DNA of 64,000 nucleotides, from NCBI GenBank assembly GCA_006937955.1, contig SSNP01000135.1, forward strand, positions 628,060 to 692,059, given 5' to 3'. How positions within the stretch are numbered: position 1 is the stretch's first letter; each line of letters starts with the position of its first letter. The notes under the pieces are model-generated. The model did not search any database. It was not told the DNA's origin and saw only the letters and a program-made list of their open reading frames with translations. Source of the DNA: Pachypanchax playfairii. Lineage: Eukaryota; Chordata; Actinopteri; Cyprinodontiformes; Aplocheilidae. Both the position numbers and the translations under genes were made by a program. Shown here piece by piece: positions 22,344 to 34,662 of this stretch.

Positions 22344-24086
22344 AAAAAATTGAGGATGACAAATGTGTTGACCTCACTGCTCACAAGAAGTAATTCTGAA
22401 TGAGACTATTTATCACAGTTTTAAATATTAGATAATTTACATGTGATGAATGTAAATTTAACTCTTGCAGTTTTAATGATACATGGTAAGCTGTTGTCAA
22501 AAATTCACTATTAATATAAACTCAGTTGTTATAACATAGAACAGATTTAATACAGAAGCCTGGGAGAGTTAATCCACACTAGACTTTTCCTATCCATTTG
22601 ATGCTACAGCTTTAAAGATCATGACACACACTGAACTTTTTAAACAATCATAAGCTGATCGAGCACTGCTCTTCAAAAACATCTCCTGATTATTCATCTG
22701 TGATAAACAGTTATTTCTTTTCAAGGGCACTTTGGTCACACAGTGATCCATTCTTTGTCCCAAGCAGCCGATTACTTCCCACGTTATCCCGAATGTCTGC
22801 ATGTGTGTAATGATTTTTTCAGACAGCTGACTGGCCTGGTTCACTCACGTCGCTCGACAGATTTCACCTGATAATGCGCTTAGACACACTGGCTGATCAC
22901 ATTCACCTGACCTTGCTGCACCAGCTAACTCAGGGCGGGAAGACACATTTCCACTTATCGTTTTTTCTCCTTCAGCATTTACATTTCCACCGTTGCTCCT
23001 GTGACTTTGAAGCTTTTGTTTTATTCAGGCTTCAGTCTCTCTAATATTCCTCAGGCTCTTCAAATGCAATAAGTCATTAAAACTTGAATAAACACATGAA
23101 CTCTCCAAAGAGACTGATTTATGGAGCTTGTTTGGCACAGTGTTTTAACATTTTTTGAGTTTGGTACTGCTAATTGCATTTGTTTTTGACAGCTGCCTAA
23201 ACGATGCAGTTACAACACATAATGAGCATCTGATTACAGATACTAAAATTCAGTTACCACTGATTTGGTGTTATTTTAGCAGAAAAATTAAGACAATTTT
23301 CTCTAATGCCACTGGTTAAGGTAATTACTCTTTAATTGCCTTATCAGAGTATCAAAGAAAGTCAAGGCACAAAATATCACCCCTCCAGGGGTCATTTTTT
23401 TTCGCTCTCTTTTTAGGTTTGTTTCAATAAAACTGATCACACTTGCACCTCTTTATAGATTAGCCAGGCCAAAGCAGCTGAGATTTCACCATGCAGTCTA
23501 CATATGCACTTTACAAACACATATTCAAGCACAAATACAAAACCTGCATACAAACAAAGTGACACAAAAGAAACGTGATTAGTGAGAAAAGTTTTTTATA
23601 TAACACAAAAACAAATGGGAGTTATTAAAAGTGAAAGGTCTGGCAGTTAAATACAGTTTAATTAAAATGGTTGCTGGGAATTGTCAAAAAGACACATTTA
23701 AATGGATTGTTCTGATCTTTTAATATGAGATTCAGTGGAAAGGATATGAATAAATAATAGTATATTACCTGTGGCTAGCTCTTTGGACAACCTCATTTTA
23801 GGAAATAAAAAAAATAAATCTGACTATTCTGATAAGCTAATGGCTAGTCTAAGCAGGAGACCAAACCAAAGTTGATGATTACTATCTTACAACAATAAAT
23901 ACAAATCTTTCTGTTGCTGCAAACTTTACATTATGGGGCTATACAAAAAGGTATGTTGTTATTTGCAATAGCAAATGGGGAGCAGAAACTGTAGGAATAT
24001 CATAGTATTTTGGGTAGAATAAATGCTTAATGCAGAACTGACAGATGTAAGATATTAGATTTTTGATAAAGCCATCAGTTTAGAAC
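22344..24086. other. No recognisable feature
   Basis: AT-rich, single-copy-looking sequence without TIRs, LINE motifs or credible exons. Confidence 0.45.
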
Positions 24087-24930
24087 TAGAGAAGCACCTG
24101 GAGAGCGCAGACCTCTGCCAAGTGCACATATTGTAGGAAGTACTATGTCTGTATCCTTAAAGAGGTCATTTCACACAAATTTCATGACTTTGATTATTTC
24201 TTAAGTATTACCCTGTAATATGAAACATTTTATATCTAAAAAACATTAGGAAATACTGATTAACAGACCTTTCAATCTATCTGCGTCAAGATCCGTCTGG
24301 CTTCGGGCAGCAACTCGTTAATATTTTTCAAATTTCCTGGACTCAGATTGGCTAACAAACTAGCCTATGAGAGCAAGTTATACTGTTTCCTGCCCCGCTG
24401 CACATGGCAACAGCACACCGAGTCTCTTCCTGTTTGATACCTCTTCATGCTAACAGCTTTTAGCCAGCAGCATGCTAGGCGTGGTTTCAACTGCCGGAGC
24501 TAATGAATATTAATGAGCAAAGGAGTTGTCACGAAACAGATACAGGCCGTTCAAATTCGGGAGAACTTGGGTTTTAATGCCACTTGCGTAGTTTGAGAGA
24601 TAAAAACTGAAAGAGAAGGTGTTGACCTGTTTTCACACCCACTATGAAGGTAAGAACACGTGTGGAGCTAAAATATTCCACAGAAACCTCAGAAAAACTG
24701 TTTTTAATGGAATGGCCTCTTTAAAAAAATTAATGGATCCAGATCACCCCCAAGATCTAATCAATTGTTTCTTGGGTAATTTCTTTTCTTTCTTTTTTTG
24801 GGGGGTCATTTCTGACCTTTCCTTAAAATTACATCAAAATCTATCCATAAGTTTTTGGGTTATCCTCCTAACAGACAGACAGACAAACAAACAAACCCTG
24901 ATGAAAACAGTACCTCGTTGGCGGAGGTAA
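24087..24930 (+). repeat. Retroposon tail split by a MITE
   Basis: 24087-24160 (CTGGAGAGCGCAGACCTCTG) and 24721-24930 (GATCCAGATCACCCCCAAGA, then ACAGACAGACAGACAAACAA, ending TTGGCGGAGGTAAT) are the two parts of a common fish retroposon 3' tail. The MITE at 24161-24720 separates them at a TTAA. Confidence 0.65.
24161..24720 (+). mobile_element. TTAA-flanked MITE, family 1, copy C
   Basis: 560 bp from AGAGGTCATTTCACAC to GGAATGGCCTCT, with TTAA at 24157-24160 and 24721-24724. It interrupts a retroposon tail. Confidence 0.85.
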
Positions 24931-26552
24931 TTAAACTCTAATTCTCTAGACTGTGGTCATTCAAAGAGCTATCTACAACAGGTAACATAATAATTGTGCT
25001 TAACTTTTCCTTGAAGATCAGAGTTATTTTTAATCTTTTCCTTTTGCATCTTTCTTTGACTCATCTGATTGTCCCATCCAATTGCAAATGCTAACAATCA
25101 GTTTTCACAACAGTTGGTTTTTGTCCTGGGACATGTCTAGCCTACTTACAAGCAAAGCCTGTCTGTCAAAAAGTGTTACAGTGAATGCATCTTTTGTTCT
25201 TAAGGTCCAATACTGAAGTTTGTCTCCTTCCTTAAAAGACCTCTTTGTGTGACAGGTTCATATTTGAGTTTCTGCACCTCTATCATATTTTGTAGACTAA
25301 CCTTTATTTCTCTCAACTATAAATAACCAAAACTCCACCCTAATGGAGTAATTTACACAACCCTGCCAAAGCCATTGACGTGACTTTCTCCTATGGCAAA
25401 TGTCTGGCATTTAGCAAATCAATGACATGAGTTATGAAGAGGGGCTGGGGCCTCGCTGACTCTCCATTCTTCTCAATAACAAAAGAGGAAGTGCATTAAA
25501 AACCAGCATTGATGGGTTGTTGGGAGTTGAAGTCAATGCGTGTGCAGAGTTTAAAATTAAAAGCCTCTTAGGGTGAAAATTGTTTTCTCTAATAATCCCT
25601 CATGGCATGAAAGGTCTTTATCATATTGATTAATTAAAAACTAAAAGAGTAGAAAGATGAGAGGGGAGGATTGGAAATCCAGCTGGTAAAAAATCCTGGA
25701 GTACTTTTCCCACCCAGTGTTGAGTTAATGACACCAGCTTTTGCCTTGACTAAGTGTTATTACTGCAGTCCATAATTTCATCTTGAAAATGGGCAAGGGA
25801 GTGGATCTTCCTTATAGTAATTGAGTATTGATTTGAAAATAAACAGCAGCGAGACTCCCACCCAACTGACAGACCCATCTTTCGGATGGAATCGACAATA
25901 AATGGGCCCCTGGTTGGAGGAAAAGTTATGGATCAGGATGAAACAGTCAAGCGCGCCTTCTTCCCCTGCGATCTCTCTTCCAGTATATATTGGATTTTAG
26001 ATAGCCCATTTATGAGCCCTGTCATCTAAAACCTATAGTTCTGAGCAGGCAGGTGATAAAGTCAAGGCTGGAAACTTTCTATAGTTTTTTGCAGTTTATA
26101 ATTTTACATTTAATATAAACTGTTCTATATGGATCAGGCAGCAAAAAAACATCAGGTTTAAAAACCAGGACGAAACAGCAACTTGATAAAAGTAAAATGA
26201 GATGCTGAGGCACTGTTAAGTAAATGTTAAATATAATGTATGCTCTCATAAATGGAAAATACATCTGTCTTGCTGTGGGCAAATACTTTTATCCAAGTGT
26301 GAGGGGGAGAGAGTGGTAATGGTTCAACAGCTCAGTAAATCGACATAATATGAGGAGTCTAACACTTATGTAAGACCGCCCGTTAACCTCAGTATAATCA
26401 CTGTTGAACCATGTTCACCCGCTCAACAGTACACTACCACCACCTCCTGAGGCCACGCACTGGGCTAACGACATACAAATGTGCGATTCATTTTCATTAG
26501 CCACCACTTCACTTTTGATTCAGTGGAAAGAGTGGAGTTGTGTAGGAGGCAT
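24931..26552. other. Repeat-poor region with possible conserved non-coding DNA
   Basis: No transposon found. 25440-25960 has many TAATTA/ATTAA words and a TTGATTAATTAAAAAC core near 25628, in sequence that looks constrained rather than random. This is an impression; no alignment was possible. Confidence 0.35.

Positions 26553-26602
<50 letters not shown>
26553..26602 (+). repeat. Poly(G) run of 50
   Basis: Fifty consecutive G bases. Such a run could form stacked G-quadruplexes, and its length in an assembly is unreliable. It produces a poly-Gly stretch in a spurious frame at 26404-26625. Confidence 0.95.
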
Positions 26603-26603
<1 letters not shown>

Positions 26604-26689
26604 GACTTGGCCAAATGACCTCTAGGTTCCTATCAGATTAACAAAGAGATACGAGGCTCAGCTAATTCCAGCTGCTGCCTTCAGAGTGC

Positions 26690-27060
26690 TGGCGGGAATG
26701 TCAAAGTGTGGTAGCTGCTGTGCTATTGTAATATCATTCACACCTGCCTAATGACTTCTGATTATCATTCACATGGTAATGGTCCATTTGTTATCAGTGT
26801 GACCTGCGTTGGGAGCATTAAAAACCTTTATCTATATTTATCTTGTCAATTATTTATTGCCTTTTCCCTCAGCACGTCATTATTAATTTGACATGCTGTG
26901 TCGAGCTCACTGTTAATCATATTTAAACAGTTATGGGGAGATAGAAATCAATTTTCCATTATCCTTGCATTTTTATTTTTTTTATTCATCCAGCTCTGCG
27001 CTGGAGACTTCAGAGATCAGCTATGCATGACTAAGCAGATCCAGAGTTATGCAGAGTAAA
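26690..27060. other. Candidate conserved non-coding element
   Basis: No repeat signature. It is dense in TAAT cores, ATTTAAA, TTGTCAATTATTTATTG and GTTAATCATATTTAAAC. The texture is that of a vertebrate developmental enhancer. This is inference from motif density only. Confidence 0.3.
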
Positions 27061-27965
27061 TAATCATTTAATACTGGTTTAATGGAAAAACTGTTTTAAA
27101 AAGCTATTGGTACCTTAAGTTTTTCTCCAGGTATGATGTTTTACTGAGCGGCTGCTCTGATCCATAAATGCCCGAAAATGATCATTTTACAAATTTTTCT
27201 TCTGTATTATTGTTACAAACAACGGCGTTTTCAACATCTCGACCTTTCACATTCAGTCTAAGAAAAAAGTTTATGTGCAGCTCTTTACGTTCTAACAAAA
27301 GCAGGACAGAAAGACAGAAGGCCTAAGGAGCTGTTATCTATTGGAAGGTAATGGCACGAAGCATGGCGGGGTACAAACAGCAGAGCACTTCTCTCAGATA
27401 ATGGGGTTGAAGGATTCTTGCATGGTGAGATTCATGTACAGACAAGGCTCCTTTGATGCAGTGACATTGGCAAGCCCATAAAAGCTGCTGACTAAAATAC
27501 AGAGGCGTTACTCCGAGCTAATGGAATCCCTTGCTTTTTGGAGGGAGATTTAGCATAGCCTGACACGAAAGACATAGCAACACTAATTGGATACACTTAC
27601 CTGGGTTCAATAAATGGACATGCAAGGATCCATCAGAGGGGATAGAGTTCAAAGTGTGTGTATGTGTGTGAGATAAAGAAACTGGAGGTTTCTCACATTA
27701 TCAGACAGAATGCCTTTTCTACCTATTCATCCTTCAATAATTCACAATATATTCAAAATATTTTCTTCAGAGTAGGAAGTAGTGTGAGGTACGTTATGTA
27801 AATCATGTAACACAAAGCAATGTCCCACAGTCAGTCATCTATTTGTGTTATGACAAAATAAGAGCAGATCAGTTGAGATTGAATCATGTGAAAAGTTAGA
27901 AACATATCTGCTTTGCCTCGTAAATAAATGGGTGCTTTAATGTGTTAATGTATACAAAATGTCAA
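27061..27965. other. No recognisable feature
   Basis: Unique-looking sequence with a short TGTG run near 27655-27670 and no credible coding potential. Confidence 0.4.
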
Positions 27966-28160
27966 TTTATCATTTTTTATTACAACCTCAATTTAAAAAA
28001 AGGTGGGACACCATGTGAAATGTAAATAAAAACAGAACTTAATGATTTGCAAATCACATAAACCCATATTTTGTTCAAACCAAATAAAAACATGTTCCAA
28101 CCTCTTTGAGATGGATAATTCTTCCTTGCAGCTATTTTAAGTGAAGAAATTTGAATTGTA
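27966..28160. repeat. Decayed MITE-like fragment
   Basis: TTACAACCTCAATTTAAAAA followed by GGTGGGACACCATGTGAAAT and GATTTGCAAATCA resembles one end of a dispersed fish MITE, whose usual end reads ACAACCCCAATTCC. The partner end is not visible. Confidence 0.4.
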
Positions 28161-29959
28161 ATGGGGTGGAATATGTTACACAACAAATGACTTGGATAAC
28201 TTCACTTTAAAAACCTGCATGTGTTGTAGAAATGCTTTAAATCCTTTGAGACAGAAAGCGAAAATAAAAAAAAACAAACAAATTTGTATATTTTTGTTTA
28301 GATATTCTAACTTTATGAAAACCTTGTCCCCTAAATAAGTTAATAGATCTTTGTTTTAAACTTGACAAACTCATGAACAAACTTTTTTTTCATTACTTGA
28401 CCTCAAACTCGACACTGTTTTATGATTTACATCTGCAGTTTTCTAAATTACTTTTGATGATCTGCAGCCAAACTTTCCAAAACCAAAGCTGTTCTAAATG
28501 AAACTAAAATCAATTGTAGCACTGAAGCAAAATGCATGAACCCATCTGTTACCCACTGTGGTTTTGACACATTGTGTGACTGTGTCACATGACACACATT
28601 TGCTCAACAGTTTATGAAAATATATCAAGAAGAGAAGCTTAACAGTTTATGTCTTAAACCCAGGCTTTGTAATTCCAATCTGATATTAGTTTTGAGGCCA
28701 AGACCTACTTTATCTTTCACTAGCACTCCTCCAGCCACCAGATTTAATTCTCTTTGAATAAATCACTGCAAAAATCACATGATGTTTATGAAATTTATGT
28801 TTGTCAGCTACAAAAAGATTATGTGAAAATGTAAGTTTAAATCAAAACTGCAGTTTTCAAAAAATGCAAGAAAACTGGTTATCTGGTCAGTTTCTGAAAG
28901 AGCAGTGAGCGACTGGTGTTGGTCACTTTCTCTACCTCTCATGAGCAAATAATTCATATACAATTGATTTCATGCACAAAAATGAAGGCTTGATTGTCTT
29001 CTCTGCATCCAGAAGTACACTGTTTATCATTACTGTCAAAAAAGCTCTTTAAATGGACTAATCTCTGGCCTGCTGACAGCTGTGTCCTCTCCCGAAATGA
29101 ACACAAATTCCCTCAGAGCAGCCCTTTCCTGCAACTCAGATCAATACGGCTCTGATAAGCCAGGACACCTTCCAGGAGCTGCAGGGCATGAAGGAGCGCT
29201 CTGGCATACCATCACTTGGTCTTAATTACCTGGCACATGCAGCAGACTCCAGTGCATGTTTAAATATTGCTTTCTGTGCTTATGTGCGAAAATGTGTGTG
29301 CCTGCAGTGAGGATGATTACATGGCAGCATCCTATTTCAAACATACACTACATAATCTGACAGCAACAGTTGTTTACATTTCAACAGCTCATTACAGTGT
29401 AAAGAAAATAAATACTCAAAATAATGTCTATTACATGTTATGACATTGTGTTAAACAGTTAGTCTTACTTGATGAACTGTTTGGTTATATTATTATGATT
29501 TCTGTGTATTTTAATCATTGTTTACAACTACTCTGCGTAAAAAAAAAAAATATATATTCTGCATCAAGACTTCCATAGTGAATCACATATGAGCCTACAA
29601 GGTTGCCAAGGCTTTAACACTAGCAGTTACAATTTCACAACAACCAGCAGCAAAGAGTAAACAAAGCAGCCCTGACATAACTTGTAGTAAACCTAAGAAA
29701 CCACAGCATCCTTCCCTGTAAATAAGAACAGCTGAGCTGCACCCATAGTTCACATGATGGGGCATTCAAACGCACTTAGGAAAACTAAACGCTGAACAAA
29801 TAGGCCTTCAAACTGAACAAATTCAAGAGAAATAAAACGAGGCTCAACATCTGAACTGGCAACCCTGCAGAAAAATCAGGGAGGGAAGGGGGTGAGTGAC
29901 TGAGAGTGGATGATTTTTTTTCTATATGAACTGTGGGACTTGGATTTGATGACAAGGTC
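28161..29959. other. Repeat-poor sequence; GC-balanced patch at 29040-29330
   Basis: Mostly AT-rich with a poly(A) at about 29539-29551. 29040-29330 has more balanced composition with GGTCTTAATTACCTGGCAC and may be non-coding DNA under constraint. No frame there is a credible exon. Confidence 0.35.
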
Positions 29960-30387
29960 TAATGGTGCGTTCACACCGGCCCAACCATCAACTTCATAAG
30001 CGGTAAGTTTATCTGTAAAGTCTATGGTGGACGGGCGTCAGACAGACGTCAACTGCTCTGCGGCGGTTTGTGAGCATTATGAGCGGCAACTTTTCAAGCT
30101 TTTCTAGCGTTTCAGGCGTTGACGCTTGAAACGCTAGAAAAGCTCAAAGTTCAGCTAGCTGAACTTTTGACGTTCATAATGCTCTTGAAGCGGCATGTCA
30201 ACCAATCAGAGCGTCTCATCGTAGTGACGTAAGACGTCACAGCACGTAGCCAGAAAGAAGCGGGATCAGCCAAAATGGAACTAAATTAACCTCATCCAAA
30301 TGTAGCTCCTGGAGCAAATGGTTAAACTCACCAAACTCAGAACGCATCTGACGATTTGGGTGTATCCACAAATGGCGCTGACAAATG

Positions 30388-30669
30388 TCCTGTGGTAAAT
30401 GTCATGTGTTTGTATAGCGCTTTTCTAGTCATTCAGACCACTCAAAGCACTTTCACACTATAAGGTTTTGCATTCACACGACCCGATATGTAAACCAGGG
30501 AGAGAGGGTAGGGGCTAACACTCACACAACCCGATATGCAGATCGGGGGACAACATGGGGTTCAGTGTCTTGCCCAAGGACACTTCAACATGTGGCGGTG
30601 GAAGCCGGGATCGATCCACCAACCTTCAAATTGGAGGACGACCGCTCTAACCACTGAGCCACAGCCACC
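30388..30669 (-). repeat. tRNA-derived SINE nested in Harbinger copy 3
   Basis: On the minus strand the head has an A box TGGCTCAGTGG (complement of 30651-30661) and a B box GGATCGATCCC (complement of 30607-30617). The body has GTGTCCTTGGGCAAGACACTG and the AAAGTGCTTTGAGTGGTC block, and the tail is near TATAGCGCTTTTCTAG. Closely related to the copy at 41635-41896. Confidence 0.8.
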
Positions 30670-30690
30670 CGACGTCGACGTTGTCTAGAT

Positions 30691-33581
30691 TAATCCTTTT
30701 ATCCTGAACTTCCGGTTGAGTGAACGCTGGCGCGTCTTGCTGCCGCTGCTCTCCGGTAAACTCTTTGGCGTTTTGCGGTTTTGGACGACTTTTCGTCCGC
30801 GCAGCCTTTCTCTTCTGGGATCACCATGAGTTTTCTACTGTTTGATGATCCCTTATACAACTGTCACCGCTGTGTGTATGATCTGATCACACCAACGTCA
30901 CCTACCTACTCAGCTCAGGGCCCGGCTCCACGTCATCGCCTCTCCGCTTTGCTCGAAATGTGGAGCAGCAAGGTGTCCGTGCGGTTTCTTCTGGCTTGGA
31001 TCGTTCTGTCGCTCCTCAAACTATCTGCTGCTGGGCTTCAACAGTATTCAGCGGCAGAACTCCTCAGCCTCCGCTTTCTGCAGTCCGGTCTGGCTCCAGT
31101 AGCTCTCTGCCTCCTTCCATTCATCGCCTTCCAGCCTCGTCGACGGTACGTCCATCGTGGATCCCGACAAACGGTACAGCTGATCAGCTTCATTTTACGG
31201 ACCATTATCTCCTCTCATTTGCTGTTCCCCTCCGTCTCTCCATCACCAAGCCAACCCGTGTCATCTCATTCCGTAATATCAAGGACATCAACATTGATTC
31301 TCTCTCCTCCAGGATAGCCACCATTTCACCTGACCCCTTCTCTAACCCTAATGACCTTGTCACCCAGTACAATAACGACCTCTCTGCCATTTTCAATTCA
31401 CTCGCTCCTGTAAAAACCAGTACTGTTTTTTTTTACCCGGTCTGCTCCCTGGTTCACCCCTGCCCTCCGCTCCATTAAGTCCAAAACCCGACAGCTTGAA
31501 AGACTCTGTAGGAAATCCGGTCTCACTATTCATAAAGATATGTACACCACTCAGTTATCTCTCTATAAGGACTCCATCTCCCATGCTAAATCAATATACT
31601 ACTCTGGACTCATCAGCACGAATTCCGGCAGCACTAAGACCTTATTTTCCATCCTCAACACCATCATGCAGCCCCCTGATTCCCTTCCTTCCCACCTCTA
31701 CTCCACAGATACCTGCAACTCCCTTCTCCAGTTTTTTAATGATAAGGTCCATATCATCCATCAGCATCTCGGCCCCTCCACTCCCCCCCCTCCTCCCTCT
31801 GACCTTCTCCAACCCGGTCATCTTTTCTCCACCTTTGAACTCCCTCATCCCTTTGAAATTTCTGGTTTCATCACCAAGTCCAAACCTTCCACCTGTCAAC
31901 TTGACCCCCTCCCTACAGTTCTGGTTAAATCCTGCCTTCCCTCTCTGCTCCCCCTCATATCTGCCATCATTCATTCCTCACTGTCGACTGGAATTTTTCC
32001 CACCCTTTTCAAATCCGCAGCAGTCAGTCCCCTATTGAAAAAACCTGGCTCAGACCCAAATGACTTCAATAACCTCCGCCCCATTTCTCATCTTCCGTTT
32101 ATATCCAAAATTCTTGAAAAAACTGTTGCTTCCCAACTCCACTCTCACCTCACCCAAAACAACCTGTTTGAACAGTTCCAGTCCGGCTTCCTTCCCCACC
32201 ACAGCACCGAAACAGCCCTCATTAAAATCACAAATGACCTCCTCATGGCTGCTGATTCTGGTTTAATCCTCATCCTCCTCGATCTGAGTGCGGCCTTCGA
32301 TACCATCTCTCACCCCATCCTCCTCAGCAGACTCTCCTCATTAGGCATCTCTCGCACCCCCCTCTACTGGTTTCACTCCTACCTCACCGGCTGCACTCAG
32401 TTCATTCAGCTTAAATCCTTCACCTCACAACCCTCCCCAGTCACTTCAGGTGTGCCCCAGGGCTCCGTCCTGGGGCCCCTCCTCTTCATAATTTACCTCC
32501 TCCCTCTTGGCAATATCTTCCGCAAATTTAACATCCAGTTTCACTGCTTCGCGGATGACACCCAGCTCTACATCTCCAGTAAGCCCGACTCCACACTCCC
32601 CCCTCCCTCCCTCACCCACTGCCTTGCAGAAATTAAATCATGGTTCACCTTTAACTTTCTCAAACTCAATGGCAATAAAACTGAACTTCTTCTTGTTGGC
32701 ACTAAAGCTTCAATCTCCAAAACTAACAGCTTCTCTGTAACCATTGACAATGCCACAGTTTCCCCCTCCCCTCAGGTAAAGAGTCTGGGTGTCATCCTCG
32801 ACAGCTCACTTTCTTTTCAAGCTCACATCAATAACATAACCCGGTCTGCTTACTTCCATCTACGCTCCGTAAATCGTCTCCGCCCCTTCCTCACTCCCCA
32901 CTCTGCCGCTATCCTAGTCCACAGCCTCGTCACTTCCCGTCTTGACTACTGTAACTCACTTCTCTTTGGTGTCCCCCACAAACTCCTCCATAAACTTCAA
33001 CTGGTCCAGAACTCAGCAGCCCGCATTATCACCAGAACCCCCTCGTTCCACCACATCACCCCTGTTCTCCAGCAGCTCCACTGGCTTCCAGTCAATTTCA
33101 GATTCACCTTCAAAATCTTTCTGCACACCTATAAGGCCATCCACAACCTGTCTCCCCCCTATCTGTCTGACCTCATCCACATCGCCACTCCCTCCCGCTC
33201 TCTCAGGTCATCCTCCTCCCTCCATCTCACCGTTCCCTCTGCCTGTCTCAGCACCATGGGGAGCAGAGCTTTCAGTCGCTCTTCTCCCCGACTCTGGAAN
33301 CTCCCTCCCCCCAGACATCAGAAACACAGACAGCTTCACCCTTTTCAAATCCAGACTCAAAACCCATCTGTTCAAAACTGCATATAATTTATAACTTTTC
33401 TGCTCATGTCCCCACTGCTCTTCACCTGTTGCTCTGATATATTTTAGCCTTTTAGTGTATCTTTTTTATTATTATCTATTTTAGCCTTTTATTGTACTTC
33501 CTTGTTCTTTGTTATTTCTGTAAAGTGTCCTTGAGTGTCCTGAAAGGCGCGATCAAATAAAATGCATTATTATTATTATTA
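30691..33581 (+). mobile_element. L2-type LINE, internally deleted
   Basis: 2891 bp bounded by a TAGAT duplication (30686-30690 and 33582-33586). Harbinger copy 2 has the unoccupied site GTCTAGATCTATGAAG, which confirms the insertion point. The 3' end is an ATT microsatellite after AAATAAAATGC, as in L2/CR1-group elements. The GC-rich 5' end looks original, but most of the endonuclease region is missing. Confidence 0.9.
30826..33394 (+). pseudogene. LINE ORF2: N-terminus plus reverse transcriptase
   Basis: The N-terminal part runs from ATG 30826 to RRRYVHRGSR near 31138-31167. It then jumps to LHFTDHYLLSF, the C-terminal endonuclease motif, so roughly 200 endonuclease residues were deleted near 31170. 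The RT has LSAAFD (32284-32301), GVPQGSVLGPLLF (about 32449-32487) and the catalytic FADD (32548-32559). The C-terminal LDYCNSLLFGVP and TPVLQQLHWLPV modules follow. Two frame problems remain: a 9-T run at 31426-31434 and an N at 33300. Omitting the N gives an uninterrupted LPPDIRNTDSFTLFKSRLKT end and a stop at 33394. Without the endonuclease it cannot transpose on its own. Confidence 0.85.
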
Positions 33582-33818
33582 TAGATCTATGAAGTAAATA
33601 AATCCAAGCCACTGTCTCAATATGATCCGCCATAGCTCCGAACATCTGATAACAAAAGAAGCCCCGCCTTCGCGCTCTTTTTCGGTCAGGCTTTACGAGC
33701 TTTAACGCCTATGCGCTCTGACTGGCAGGCGTTATGAGCTTCAACTTCAAACGTCAAATTTGGAGCGTTATCAGCGTTGCTTGACGTTGACAAAGTGGCC
33801 GGTGTGAATGCACCATAA

Positions 33819-34660
33819 TTCTTACACATTACACCTTTAATATTGAGCCTTATTAGTATGTGTTTCAGGTCATTTAATTTTTCTAGACACATTTTTTTTT
33901 TTCTAACGATTCTTAATGAGTCCACAGAGATAGTTCACATCTATTTTAAAGTGGGGTTATGTAGAGAGGGTATAAACATTATTTTGACTTTAGGAATGTC
34001 CTCAGTTTGGATAAACAGAGTTTAAAGCAGCACTGAATAACTTTTCCAGAGCCGTGTCTCAGACAGCCGTTGCTCAAACTGGTGTTCTGTTGAAATATGC
34101 TACCTGTTTAGCTGTGCTACCGATTCCTTCTGCACATGTACAGTCTTGACTTCAATAAACAGATTTGTCGTTTTTTTTTTTTTTTCTATATTTTTCCAGT
34201 AATACATTTTACATATCAAATAATTTCTCCCAGGACAGGAACACTAAATATGATCGTATTTTTACTTTCTTTGCATTGTCAGAGCGACAGGCAAATGTTT
34301 GGACACACCCAGAGGAGAAGGACCCAACAATGGCCGATAAGAACCCAGAGGGCTTTTATATAGAAAATATCAGGGAAGGATCATAAAAATACGCTTAAAT
34401 AATTAACAGGACACACTCACCATAAACAAGAATACTGTATAAACTTCAAATGAAATCTCGTGACAAAATAAGTTGTCATTTCGTACTATGGCGGCATTTT
34501 TCTTCAGGGCAGCATAAATCATCAGAACACCAATTCCGGCGGCGACCAGAATTACTGAAGTTATTTAGTCCATTGCAAAACCATCGGAGGCGCACAGAGT
34601 GCTGTCTAATATGAAGCTGACACTTTTTACATTTGCTCCCCTCCAAGGGAGTTAAAATGA
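33819..34660. other. No recognisable element; poly(T) run
   Basis: A T run lies near 34170-34186. TTTAAAGCAGCACTGAATAA at 34021-34040 resembles TTTAAAGCAGTTCTAAATAA at 10399-10418, perhaps the end of a shared repeat, but no second end is clear. Confidence 0.35.
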
Positions 34661-34662
34661 TA

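Larger units (their letters stand above)
29963..33815 (-). mobile_element. PIF/Harbinger derivative, copy 3, with nested SINE and LINE
   Basis: Termini TGGTGCGTTCACACCGGCCC and GGCCGGTGTGAATGCACCA, with an exact TAA duplication (29960-29962 and 33816-33818). Its own sequence is only about 680 bp (29963-30387, 30670-30690 and 33582-33815). The remainder is a SINE and an L2-type LINE. The transposase exon remnant is broken by the SINE near 30380. Confidence 0.9.

Noticed and set aside
26404..26625. Poly-glycine frame
   Set aside because: Produced by the G run.
30600..30670. Possible tRNA gene on the minus strand (also 1405-1470, 41834-41896, 59700-59780)
   Set aside because: A and B boxes are present, but each sits at the head of a SINE body and the tRNA fold is eroded; these are SINE heads.
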